DNA from: a virus
IMG/VR virus record: IMGVR_UViG_3300035662_000180
Span: 1-21,687 of that record
Reading direction: 5' to 3' (one strand)
Length of the DNA: 21,687 nt
In this document: piece after piece, positions 1-7,489 of the stretch
Numbering within the stretch: the stretch's first letter is position 1
Layout: each line of letters begins with the position of its first letter
The notes under the pieces: generated by a model
Databases searched by the model: none
What the model was told of the DNA's origin: nothing
What the model saw: only the letters and a program-made list of their open reading frames with translations
Position numbers and translations under genes: made by a program

Positions 1-149
1 ACTAAATCACCAGGAATTATAAATCCAGTATCTAATTGATTGATATCTTTTTTGTTGTATTCTAATAAAGAATTCATCAATGAATTGACATACCAACTGG
101 TGCTTTTATATTTTCCTCCCGTTTCTTTTATAATTTCTTCTGCTATCAT
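1..149 (-). CDS. Unidentified phage protein, N-terminal part only
   Basis: An open frame on the minus strand starts at ATG 149-147 and runs off the left edge of the window, giving 49 residues (starts MIAEEIIKET, includes SWYVNSLMNSL and DTGFIIPGDL). Its start overlaps the stop of gp4 in an ATGA junction, so it is translationally coupled to gp4 and very likely a real gene. I do not recognise the family from this fragment. Its position after gp4 would fit another head- or tail-completion protein (in T4, genes 2 and 3 lie beside gene 4), but that is inference from context only. Confidence 0.6.
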   Translation of the reverse strand, partial: MIAEEIIKETGGKYKSTSWYVNSLMNSLLEYNKKDINQLDTGFIIPGDL

Positions 150-610
150 AATTTGATACCTAATTCTTTTTCTGTCAGAACACGAAACTCATAATTTCTG
201 TCTGCACAATATTCCTTTGCTGCTTCCCATTTTGCTTGATTTACTGCCCAAGTTTTAACAGCATATGCCCAAGATTTTGTTTTTCTTTTTGGATTTGTTT
301 CTGGCATTTTTAAATCTTTTTGTGGTTTAATTTCTACAACCAGATGTCTGTTATTTCCATTTTTGTCTTTATATTTAACGAAGAAGTCTGGGAAATATCT
401 GTGAATTTTATTATCAATTGGAGAACGATAAGGAATCCAAAATTCTTCAGATTTCCAACCATTTACACTTTCAGTTAGGTCACAATATTGCATAAACTTC
501 AATTCATATGATGACCTATAAACTATGTTTGTTGGGTCACCATTATATTTTTCTGGGTTTTGTGGTCTATATTTTCCTTGCCTATACTTACTATCTTCGT
601 TACGAGGCAT
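146..610 (-). CDS. gp4: Head completion nuclease, T4 gp4 type
   Basis: The 154-residue protein matches the T4 gp4 (head completion) family in length and motifs: a basic N-terminus (KYRPQNPEKYNGDPTNI), then YRSSYELKFMQYCD, then IDNKIHRYFPDFFVKY and LVVEIKPQ. These give a complete PD-(D/E)xK nuclease-like core with E36, P74-D75 and E93-x-K95, related to the TnsA N-terminal fold. In T4-like phages gp4 acts on DNA-filled heads before tail joining and has been described as a nuclease. The gene is divergent from the tail-tube-fold gene at 642, with only 31 bases between them. A TATAAATA box on the same strand at 640-633 lies 23 bases before the ATG. All core residues are present and nothing looks truncated. 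Confidence 0.85.
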   Translation of the reverse strand: MPRNEDSKYRQGKYRPQNPEKYNGDPTNIVYRSSYELKFMQYCDLTESVNGWKSEEFWIPYRSPIDNKIHRYFPDFFVKYKDKNGNNRHLVVEIKPQKDLKMPETNPKRKTKSWAYAVKTWAVNQAKWEAAKEYCADRNYEFRVLTEKELGIKL

Positions 611-632
611 ACATATTATATAATCTTAATCG

Positions 633-640
633 TATTTATA
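633..640 (-). promoter_or_regulatory. Late-promoter-like TATAAATA box for gp4
   Basis: The minus strand reads TATAAATA from 640 to 633, an exact match to the T4 late-promoter element. Its last base lies 23 bases before the gp4 ATG (610), predicting a leader of roughly 10 bases. The box sits almost against the ATG of the divergent plus-strand gene (642). Confidence 0.65.
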
Positions 641-641
641 A

Positions 642-1346
642 ATGGCATCAAGAGGACCAGGAGCAGGACAACCTGAAGTTGGTTTTTTGTATAAGACAAC
701 AGATGAAGCATTAGAAATCTTTGGTAAATTATCCCTTACAAGTCAATTTAAGGTATCATTGCACTTGACTAATCGTGGTGATGGTGATTTATTGATGAAT
801 TGGTTGGCAGATGCAGGAATTACAAGTGATGGAGAATTTTCAAAATTTGACTTTTATTGTGCGGAGACTTCACTTCCTGGCGCAACCTTTGATGTCACGG
901 AAGAGATTGGGTCACGTCAAGGAGTGATAGAGAGGTTTCCAACTAAAAGAGTTTATCCAGATGTTACAATGACATTTTATGTTGATTATGATTATAAACT
1001 CATTCGTCTTTTTGAAGAATGGATGAATTATATCAATCCTGTTTATACAGATGCTGGAGAAGTTAAAGCAAATTCAAGGGGACAGGGAGACGCAAAAAAT
1101 CGTCCAGATTTTTTTAGACTTAAATATCCCGACACATATAAGAGAATTATATCAATTGTAAAATTTGAAAGAGATTTGAATAGAACTAATGATGTGCCAA
1201 GAATAACTTATCGTTTGATTGATGCTTTCCCTACAAACATAGCAGCAATGCCAGTGACTTATGAAGGAAGTACAATCACTAAAACAATAGTTACCTTTAG
1301 TTACTCCCGTTATGTAATTGAAAAACATAAAACGAGGAGTAAATAA
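642..1346 (+). CDS. Tail-tube-fold baseplate protein (gp19/gp48/gp54 family)
   Basis: This 234-residue protein shows the conserved layout of T4-like tail-tube-fold proteins: FKVSLH near residue 36, DFYCAETSLPGATFDV near 70-85, a run like RFPTKRVYPDVTMTFYVDYDY (split by the usual 'tube' strands), FEEWMNYINP, a PDTYKRIISIVKFERD segment and the closing AFPTNIAAMPVTYEGS ... TFSYSRYVI strand. Such proteins make the tube itself (gp19) or the baseplate start of the tube (gp48, gp54). Its place next to gp4 and gp26, away from a sheath gene, favours a baseplate tube-initiator role, but I cannot separate the three from sequence alone. No Shine-Dalgarno is visible; TATAAT at 619-624 could be a -10 box giving a short leader. 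Residues 1-10 are Gly/Pro-rich and probably disordered. Confidence 0.75.
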   Translation: MASRGPGAGQPEVGFLYKTTDEALEIFGKLSLTSQFKVSLHLTNRGDGDLLMNWLADAGITSDGEFSKFDFYCAETSLPGATFDVTEEIGSRQGVIERFPTKRVYPDVTMTFYVDYDYKLIRLFEEWMNYINPVYTDAGEVKANSRGQGDAKNRPDFFRLKYPDTYKRIISIVKFERDLNRTNDVPRITYRLIDAFPTNIAAMPVTYEGSTITKTIVTFSYSRYVIEKHKTRSK

Positions 1347-1349
1347 ATA
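1342..1349 (+). promoter_or_regulatory. Late-promoter-like AATAAATA box before gp26
   Basis: AATAAATA overlaps the stop codon of the upstream gene and ends 22 bases before the gp26 ATG (1371). It fits the NATAAATA form of late promoters of cyanophage T4-like phages. No Shine-Dalgarno is visible in the short predicted leader. Confidence 0.6.
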
Positions 1350-1370
1350 AAAGCACTGAAACATTGAATT

Positions 1371-2099
1371 ATGCCATTACCTAAGATTTCTACACCAACG
1401 TATGAATTGGTTTTGCCATCAACTGGGAAAACAATTAAATACAGACCATTTCTAGTCAAAGAAGAAAAGATATTAATTCTTGCTCTTGAAAGTCAAGATA
1501 CAAAAGAAATTACAAATGCAATCAAGCAAGTATTAAAAGATTGTATTTTAACAAAAGCAATTAAAGTAGAAGAACTTCCAACTTTTGATATTGAATATTT
1601 GTTCTTAAACCTTCGTTCAAAATCTGTTGGTGAGTCTATTGAATTAATTATTACTTGTGGTGATGATATGGAAACTCAAGTTCCAGTCACAATTTATATT
1701 GATGAGATTCAAGTTCAAAAAGAAGAAAATCATAGCACGGATATTAAACTTGATAGTTCTTTAGTTTTAAGAATGAAGTATCCATCTTTAGACCAGTTTA
1801 TTAAAAATAATTTTGATTTTAACACAGAGCAAAGTACATCAAATATTGAAAAATCTTTAGATATTATTGCTTCTTGTATTGATATGATCTTTAATGAAGA
1901 AGAAAGTTGGGCAGCATCTGATTGTACTAAAAAAGAATTAGTTTCTTGGATTGAAACACTTGATTCAAATCAATTCAAACAGGTTGAAAACTTTTTTAAT
2001 ACAATGCCAAAACTTGCACACAAAGTAAAAGTTAAGAATCCAAAGACTGGAGTGGAAAGTGAAGTTACGTTGGAGGGGTTAACATCTTTTTTCGGTTGA
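1371..2099 (+). CDS. gp26: Baseplate hub / tail-assembly protein, T4 gp26 type
   Basis: The 242-residue protein opens with PLPKISTPTYELVLPSTGK, followed by IKYRPFLVKEEKILILALES, the hallmark of the T4 gp26 baseplate family (T4 gp26 is slightly shorter, about 208 residues). A central DIEYLFLNLRSKSVGE segment and a helical C-terminal half (IEKSLDIIASCIDMIF ... ELVSWIETLDSNQFKQVENFF) also fit. T4 gp26 is needed for assembly of the central baseplate hub. The reading frame ends ...TSFFG at 2099, where a T TTT TTC heptamer and a stem-loop suggest a -1 frameshift that would add the 57-residue protein at 2102 to its C-terminus, giving a fusion of about 301 residues. That layout resembles the G/GT tail chaperones of lambda-type phages. 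A late-promoter-like box precedes it at 1342. Confidence 0.8.
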   Translation: MPLPKISTPTYELVLPSTGKTIKYRPFLVKEEKILILALESQDTKEITNAIKQVLKDCILTKAIKVEELPTFDIEYLFLNLRSKSVGESIELIITCGDDMETQVPVTIYIDEIQVQKEENHSTDIKLDSSLVLRMKYPSLDQFIKNNFDFNTEQSTSNIEKSLDIIASCIDMIFNEEESWAASDCTKKELVSWIETLDSNQFKQVENFFNTMPKLAHKVKVKNPKTGVESEVTLEGLTSFFG

Positions 2100-2129
2100 G
2101 TATGGCTTATATGGAATTGGAGTCATACT
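2087..2129 (+). promoter_or_regulatory. Candidate programmed -1 ribosomal frameshift site (slippery heptamer plus stem-loop)
   Basis: The heptamer T TTT TTC (2087-2093) lies in the gp26 frame exactly as X XXY YYZ, four codons from the end. A -1 slip leads through CGG TTG AGT straight into the ATG of the 57-residue frame at 2102, with no stop between. A stem of ten pairs follows: 2099-2108 (AGTATGGCTT) with 2120-2129 (GAGTCATACT), eight Watson-Crick and two G-U pairs, with an 11-base loop. The gap from the heptamer to the stem is 5 bases, within the usual range. The downstream ATG has no Shine-Dalgarno at a proper distance. This is inferred from sequence; frameshifting itself is not shown. Confidence 0.65.
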
Positions 2130-2275
2130 TTAGAATTAATTTTGCATTACTTCAATTTCATAAATGGCCGATTAGGGATGTTGAAAATATGATGCCTTGG
2201 GAAAGAGATATTTACTTAGCACTTCTCCAACAACATATTGAAGATGAGAAACTAAAACAACAAAATGCTCAATAA
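2102..2275 (+). CDS. 57-residue tail-assembly protein, probable -1 frameshift extension of gp26
   Basis: This short frame (MAYMELESYFRINFALLQFH..., then PIRDVENMMPWERDIYLALL and a charged tail IEDEKLKQQNAQ) starts 3 bases after the gp26 stop, in the -1 frame. The pattern 'D-x-E-x-M-P-x-x-E-R-x-x-Y-x-x-L' followed by a charged helix is typical of small second halves of phage tail chaperones (the 'T' part of GT). T4 places gene 51, a hub assembly catalyst, at this position, but T4 gp51 is about four times longer, so I do not give it that name. It may be made only as a gp26 fusion, or also from its own ATG. Its own ATG has no good ribosome binding site. The function is inferred from position and shape. 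Confidence 0.7.
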   Translation: MAYMELESYFRINFALLQFHKWPIRDVENMMPWERDIYLALLQQHIEDEKLKQQNAQ

Positions 2276-2278
2276 ATA
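2271..2278 (+). promoter_or_regulatory. Late-promoter-like AATAAATA box before the 2300 gene
   Basis: AATAAATA overlaps the stop codon at 2273-2275 and ends 22 bases before the ATG at 2300, the same spacing as the box before gp26. The predicted leader contains the purine-rich AAGAAAG, a weak ribosome binding site. Confidence 0.6.
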
Positions 2279-2299
2279 ATTCTAAAATAAGAAAGCAAG

Positions 2300-4075
2300 A
2301 TGGTAATAGGTTCGGTTCTGAACCCAGAAAGAATAGTAGGTAAGCAGAATACAAACCAACAACTCGCCAAAAATTTTATTTCTGGTGGTTCTTTTCTTGG
2401 AACATCTTCAATTGCTTCTGCTGCAAATAAAATAGTAGGATTTCAAAGAGGGACTGCAAAACCAGTCCCATCTTCAGTAGATTCAATCGTAAGTACTATT
2501 TCTACAAATATTACAAACAATATAACAAGCACTTTAAATAATACTCTTCAAAGTTTCACTACAGATTATAAGAAAAGAGTATCTGATGTTGATTCTGCGA
2601 AACCAACCGGCATTCTAAGTAAGTTTTTAAGTACCTATAAGAGTGTAATACAATTCATTCAGTTTTTTGGCAACAAAAAATTTGTGAATAGAATAAGTGA
2701 CAATTTAAAAAATCTTTCTAAATCATTTACAGAAAGTTTTGAAGTTGCAAAATTGATTCGTCAGGTCATTGTAAAAATAGTACAACAATTATCAAATCTT
2801 CCAAAAGCATCTCCAGGTGGTGGAGGTGGAATTGACATTGATGTTGATGTTCCCATGGGTGGTGTCAGAAAGAGCGCACCACGAGGACTTGGTAATATGT
2901 TCAAGGGAAGAGGCAAAATGCTTGCCCTTGGTGCTGGTGCTCTTGGATTGGGTGCTGTTGGTGCTGGCACAGTGAATGCTCTTTCTAATGTTGATGAAAT
3001 TAGAGCAGGAATGCTTCAACCTGGAGATGGTGGAGACATCATATCAACGTTTAGTTCTGCAATAGAAAGATTTATTACAGCAATTAATACAATGATTGGT
3101 ATTGGAAAGGGTCCTTCCAAACCTCCTGGTGGTGGTGCAGGAGGTGGTGGGGGAAGTCCTGGAGGTCCTGGTCCTGGAGGTCCTGGTCCTGGATCTCCAG
3201 TGGATTATAGTAATTTGAAAAGTGGTGATATATCTACTATGGCAGGCAAATCAGCAGTTTTATATGATGAATATAGAAATCTTGGATATACTGATGAGGG
3301 AGCAAAAAGATTAATTGCTGAAATTGGCAGAGAAGGTGGGATGGACAATAAAAACTTGTTTGGAACTCATACTGATCCTTCTGCAAAAATTCCTAATACT
3401 GGTATGTTTAGTTGGAATCAAGATAGAAGAACTGCTTTAATCGATCAGGCCAAAAAGGCTGGGGTTTGGGATGAGACCAAAGGTCAAATAAAAGAAACTG
3501 CTGAGGGATTGAGATTCCAAGCAAGATTTTCTGCAAATGAAATTAAGACGAGAGGTGCTGGAGTTCCTGAAGCATTAACCACTCAAGGTTATTCTGGTGC
3601 TAAAATATCACAATTACTTAGAGATAAGTATATTGTTTATAGAACTGATCGTGGTTATTCTGGGGGTCCTGATCCAGAATATGGATCAGTTAAAACTGGA
3701 GAATGGTATAAAAAATTGACTCCAGGATTGGAAAAAACATATAAACCAAAACCAGGAATAGGAGGTAGTTATGAGGAATTGCCTAAAGAATATGCTGCAG
3801 CATATAAGGCTGGAAAATTAAAATTAGAAGAATACAACAACTTAGCAACAGGTGTTTCTCAAGTTGCTCAAACAGCAGCACAATCACAAACAAATATTGT
3901 ACCAATAGATTTGTCTGGTGCAATGCCTCAACAATCTCAAGGTGGTGGAGGAGGTATTTCTGCACCACCATCAACTCAAAAAAATGGTCCATCAGTTCCA
4001 TTATTACCTTCTGCAAACACTGATAATTTTTTAGTTTTATATTCAAGAATGGTTTATAATATAGTAGACGGATAA
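2300..4075 (+). CDS. Tail protein with lysozyme-like domain; tape-measure candidate
   Basis: The 591-residue protein has, in order: a helical N-terminal third (to about 170; Asn/Thr-rich around 65-80, then FIQFFGNKKFVNRISDNL), a Gly-rich linker, the motif GNMFKGRGKM (198-207), a Gly/Ala hydrophobic stretch (208-229), a second Gly/Pro-rich linker, a domain at about 305-430 resembling the phage tail-lysozyme family (AEIGREGG with E345 as the candidate catalytic acid, then FGTHTDP and GMFSWNQDRRTALIDQAKKAG), and a PGIGG-AAY tail from 485. It sits right after the frameshifted chaperone-like pair, where tape-measure genes usually lie, and its length is close to that of T4 gp29 (590). The extended helix expected of a tape measure is short here, so it could instead be a hub or ejected lytic protein. 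It ends in a TAATG junction with the next gene, to which it is related. Confidence 0.65.
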   Translation: MVIGSVLNPERIVGKQNTNQQLAKNFISGGSFLGTSSIASAANKIVGFQRGTAKPVPSSVDSIVSTISTNITNNITSTLNNTLQSFTTDYKKRVSDVDSAKPTGILSKFLSTYKSVIQFIQFFGNKKFVNRISDNLKNLSKSFTESFEVAKLIRQVIVKIVQQLSNLPKASPGGGGGIDIDVDVPMGGVRKSAPRGLGNMFKGRGKMLALGAGALGLGAVGAGTVNALSNVDEIRAGMLQPGDGGDIISTFSSAIERFITAINTMIGIGKGPSKPPGGGAGGGGGSPGGPGPGGPGPGSPVDYSNLKSGDISTMAGKSAVLYDEYRNLGYTDEGAKRLIAEIGREGGMDNKNLFGTHTDPSAKIPNTGMFSWNQDRRTALIDQAKKAGVWDETKGQIKETAEGLRFQARFSANEIKTRGAGVPEALTTQGYSGAKISQLLRDKYIVYRTDRGYSGGPDPEYGSVKTGEWYKKLTPGLEKTYKPKPGIGGSYEELPKEYAAAYKAGKLKLEEYNNLATGVSQVAQTAAQSQTNIVPIDLSGAMPQQSQGGGGGISAPPSTQKNGPSVPLLPSANTDNFLVLYSRMVYNIVDG

Positions 4076-6171
4076 TGAAAAAAGTACTTTCTTCTCCTTT
4101 AGTTTCTGCTTCCAATAACATAGTTTCTTTTAGTGGAGATTCCTCAAGAAGACTAAAAGGAATTCAGAGAGATGTTGTTGATTTCTCTAAGTTTTTAAAC
4201 ACTCAAAATAAAGAAATTAATAGAATAAAATTACCTGAAAAAAGAAAAATTAAAGAACTTGCGAACTTAAACATTGCTTCAAGTTTTGGTTCTCCTGGAA
4301 ATTTATTATCATCTTTACTTGGAGGGGCACTTGATGTTGCTGGTTTTCTTGGTAATATGTTCCCTCCAAGAGGAAAAATGGGTGCTCCTCAAAATACAAG
4401 AGGATTGAGACCACCAAAACCAATAGTTTCTGGTTCTAAGTTACAATTTGGAGGACTCAAATCTGTAGGTATTTTGAATGCAGTTTTTTCTGGATTGGAT
4501 TTTGCTCAGGGATTGGCAGAGGGAGAAAGCACAGGTCAAGCAGCATCGGGAGCAGTGGGCAATCTTGCTGGTTCATTACTTGGTGGTGCCATTGGGCAAG
4601 CACTAATTCCAATACCTGGGCTTGGTTTTGTAATTGGAAGTATGGCAGGTGGATTTTTGGGTGGTTACACCGCAGATAGAGCATATGAACTTGCAACTGG
4701 TGGTGCTGGAGGTGTGTCTGGAAAAGTTGAAGAAAAACTAAAGGCACAAGAACAACAACAAAAGGCATCAGTTCAAGAAAGTGGATTTGGTGATGTAATA
4801 AACAGATTTAGTGACTCTGTAGGAAAGTTTGAAAACTTTGTCTATAAGTCATTTGCTTCTGTGGTAAATGGTGCCGCAGCTGCTGCTGGTTCTGATGAAA
4901 TGATGTTGGATTACGGTTTAGACCCAGATGCAATTCCAGATGCTCCTGAAATTCCAGGAGAACTTCCAGATATGACTGCTGAAGGTGGTCAAATGCCCAG
5001 CAAATATACTTCATCTCCTTATGGTTGGAGATGGGGAAGAATTCATAGTGGTGTTGATTATGCTATTACGGAAGGAACACCAGTAAGTGTGATTCAACCT
5101 GGTCAAGTAACATACGCACAATTTAATGATGGTGGGTATGGATATGCTGTACAAATTGCACATCCTGGTGGTTCTAGTAGTTTTTATGGGCACTTAAGTA
5201 AAATATCAGTCAAAGAAGGACAACAAATAGAACCTGGAACTGTAATTGGAAATGTAGGAAGCACAGGAAATTCTACGGGACCTCACGTTCATTTTGAAGT
5301 TAGACAAGGAAGTAAAAAATTAGAAATACCTACAAGTGAGGGAGATAAGTATTTTAGATTCGGTGGCAATGTAAAAGTCAAACCAAAGGCAGGAGTTTCG
5401 GGAGCAGGTTCTAATCCTTTTGTTTTAGAATTACACGCAGACCCAAATGCAAAAGGACAAAAGACAGGATTAATCCCAAGCAATACCAGTCCAGATACTG
5501 CTGTTTCTCAAGCACTTGTTTCTAGTTTCGGGACTTATGGTAAAAATTTTAGAGGAGGATTGGGTGTTACAAATAGAGGTGGAAATATTCTAGAGTCAGA
5601 TATGGCATTAGGTGCTGAAGCAAATGCAAAAAGAATAGTTGAAGCAATGATGAAAGACCCTAAACGTGCATATCATATTTTTGCAGGACACGCTGATGTA
5701 ACAAAAGGTGAAACTGGTGCTCCTGGAGAAAAGGAATATAATTTAAAAACTGCTGAATTGGTTGAAAAATTAGCAAAAGCACAGAAATTAAATGTAATGT
5801 ACCATAAATCTATTATTGCAAATGAAGCAAGTGATCCAAATTCAAATCTTTCCAGAATTAAAGCAATAATGGATGCTTCAAAGAGACCTGGAATAGGAGG
5901 TCCAGATTTAACTCCAGAGGCAATTGCTGCATATCAATCTGGAATGATTCAAAATCTCCAACAATACCCTTCTTATAATCAACTACAACAGGTTACAACA
6001 ATTATACCAATGATGATGAGTCCTCAAGGTGGAGGAGGACAACAAAAACCAGTCTTTATTCCAGTTGGAGGTGGTGGTGGAGGAACTGTAATTCTTCCTG
6101 GTCCAGATGAAGGACAACTGGTAAATAGTCTTATGAAGACTATGTTACTTACTAATCTGTCAGCAAGCTAA
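4075..6171 (+). CDS. Tail protein with M23 peptidase domain and permuted amidase-like domain
   Basis: The 698-residue protein starts with a charged helical region (to about 65), then GNMFPPRGKM (93-102), a hydrophobic glycine-zipper stretch (about 154-203), and an M23 (lysostaphin/LytM-type) metallopeptidase domain at about 300-415. Its zinc ligands are visible: H324-x-x-x-D328 in RIHSGVDYA and H404-V-H406 in TGPHVHFEV, with YGHLS between. M23 enzymes cut peptide cross-links of peptidoglycan. Residues about 450-590 resemble an N-acetylmuramoyl-L-alanine amidase (Amidase_3) with its two halves swapped: H454 in VLELHAD and E507 in NILESD come first, H539 in FAGHAD and E554 in GEKEYN second. A PGIGG-AAY tail from 605 parallels the upstream protein. 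It probably acts at the tail tip during DNA entry. Both ends have TAATG coupling. The M23 call is firm; the amidase call is a pattern reading. Confidence 0.8.
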   Translation: MKKVLSSPLVSASNNIVSFSGDSSRRLKGIQRDVVDFSKFLNTQNKEINRIKLPEKRKIKELANLNIASSFGSPGNLLSSLLGGALDVAGFLGNMFPPRGKMGAPQNTRGLRPPKPIVSGSKLQFGGLKSVGILNAVFSGLDFAQGLAEGESTGQAASGAVGNLAGSLLGGAIGQALIPIPGLGFVIGSMAGGFLGGYTADRAYELATGGAGGVSGKVEEKLKAQEQQQKASVQESGFGDVINRFSDSVGKFENFVYKSFASVVNGAAAAAGSDEMMLDYGLDPDAIPDAPEIPGELPDMTAEGGQMPSKYTSSPYGWRWGRIHSGVDYAITEGTPVSVIQPGQVTYAQFNDGGYGYAVQIAHPGGSSSFYGHLSKISVKEGQQIEPGTVIGNVGSTGNSTGPHVHFEVRQGSKKLEIPTSEGDKYFRFGGNVKVKPKAGVSGAGSNPFVLELHADPNAKGQKTGLIPSNTSPDTAVSQALVSSFGTYGKNFRGGLGVTNRGGNILESDMALGAEANAKRIVEAMMKDPKRAYHIFAGHADVTKGETGAPGEKEYNLKTAELVEKLAKAQKLNVMYHKSIIANEASDPNSNLSRIKAIMDASKRPGIGGPDLTPEAIAAYQSGMIQNLQQYPSYNQLQQVTTIIPMMMSPQGGGGQQKPVFIPVGGGGGGTVILPGPDEGQLVNSLMKTMLLTNLSAS

Positions 6172-7484
6172 TGTCACAATCTGTAGCAGCATTTAAACCA
6201 AATTATTTTATCATACAATCATTAGATGGTAGTAAAAAAATTGATATTACCAATTCATTATTGTTTTTTGATTACTTTGAGGATATTTTATCTCCTTGTA
6301 TAACTGCTACTGCACAAATAGTTAATAGTACAAGTTTGTTTAATCTTTTACCAATTCGTGGTGGAGAAAAAGTTTCCATTAGTGTTGATACTGCATTTGG
6401 TGAATTTTTATTTGACGGTGATACTGCTTTTTATGTTTATAAGGTTAGCAATCTTGATGCACAAAAGTCAAGTGAAATGTTCACTTTACACTTAGTTTCT
6501 CGTGAAGGTTTGACGAATGATACTGTCAGATGTGAAAGAAAATATACAGGTAATATTCAAACTACAGTAACTAAAATTTTAAAAGATGTATTAAAAACTA
6601 AAAAATTTAAGAGTGAAAATATAGAAGGAACATCAAATGATTTTTCTTTTATTGGAAACAATAGAAAACCATTTCATACTTTGACTTGGTTGGGACCAAA
6701 AGCAGTTCCTGCAAATGGTCAAAACTCTGGAACATCAGGTGGAGAGAATAGTGGAATCGCAAAAGGAACTGCAGGATTCTTATTCTATGAAAACAAAGAT
6801 GGGTTTAATTTTAGAAGTATTGATAGTTTAGTTTCAAGCACTCAAATTCAAAACAATAGTGCCGATAAGGAATCAATATATAATTATCAATATGCTCCAA
6901 TCATTGAGAGTAATAATGTAGAAACAAATTTTAGAATTTTAAACTATAAGTATGAAAAGAATATTGATTTGATGAAATCATTGAGAGTTGGTATGTATTC
7001 AAATAAAACATATTATTTTGATTTGTATTCAAACACTTTAGATATTTACAAATACACAGTGAAAGACCAAGTTAAAAATAAACTAGGTGCGTCTAAGAAT
7101 ATTGCTGTTTCTGATGAATTTGGAGATAGTATTAGTAGAATTATGTTTAAAATTTCTGATAGAGGAAATTTGAATAATGATGGAACTGTAAGTGGCAAGT
7201 CAAGAAGTGGTGCGGATATGTCAATGTCTTATTCTAGATATAATTTATTATTCACTCAAGCACTAAATATGGTTATACCTTGTAATATAAAACTGAAAGT
7301 TGGAGATATTATAAATGCACAATTTCCGAGAATCAAAAGATCGGATAATAAAGAAGCAGATGATGAGCAAAGTGGAAATTATTTGATTAAAGAATTGAGA
7401 CATCATTTTGAAGGAAATCAAATGGTTACAAGTGTAAAATTAATTCGTGATAGTTACGGTCTTTACGGTCCTCAAAACGGGTAA
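6171..7484 (+). CDS. gp27: Baseplate hub protein, T4 gp27 type
   Basis: The 437-residue protein begins with an FKPNYFIIQSLDGSKKIDIT strand pair and continues DYFEDILSPCITATAQIVNS and LLPIRGGEKVSISVDT, the pattern of gp27/gpD-type hub proteins: two tube-like domains that form a trimeric cup joining the tube to the gp5 spike. It is a little longer than T4 gp27 (391). Its middle holds a Gly/Ser-rich loop (about 180-200), and its end has a strand-rich domain (IPCNIKLKVGDIINAQFPRI ... GNYLIKELRHHFEGNQMVTSVKLIRDSYG) like the last tube-like domain of hub proteins. Position between the lytic tail proteins and gp5 fits. It is coupled to the upstream gene by TAATG. Confidence 0.75.
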   Translation: MSQSVAAFKPNYFIIQSLDGSKKIDITNSLLFFDYFEDILSPCITATAQIVNSTSLFNLLPIRGGEKVSISVDTAFGEFLFDGDTAFYVYKVSNLDAQKSSEMFTLHLVSREGLTNDTVRCERKYTGNIQTTVTKILKDVLKTKKFKSENIEGTSNDFSFIGNNRKPFHTLTWLGPKAVPANGQNSGTSGGENSGIAKGTAGFLFYENKDGFNFRSIDSLVSSTQIQNNSADKESIYNYQYAPIIESNNVETNFRILNYKYEKNIDLMKSLRVGMYSNKTYYFDLYSNTLDIYKYTVKDQVKNKLGASKNIAVSDEFGDSISRIMFKISDRGNLNNDGTVSGKSRSGADMSMSYSRYNLLFTQALNMVIPCNIKLKVGDIINAQFPRIKRSDNKEADDEQSGNYLIKELRHHFEGNQMVTSVKLIRDSYGLYGPQNG

Positions 7485-7489
7485 GAAAA

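Noticed and set aside
508-714. Plus-strand frame across the gp4 gene
   Set aside because: It overlaps gp4 on the opposite strand and the next gene in another frame; its product is a Tyr/Leu-rich sequence without a family.
3783-4121. Minus-strand 112-residue frame
   Set aside because: It lies opposite the junction of two clear tail genes and has a Leu-rich composition typical of antisense frames.
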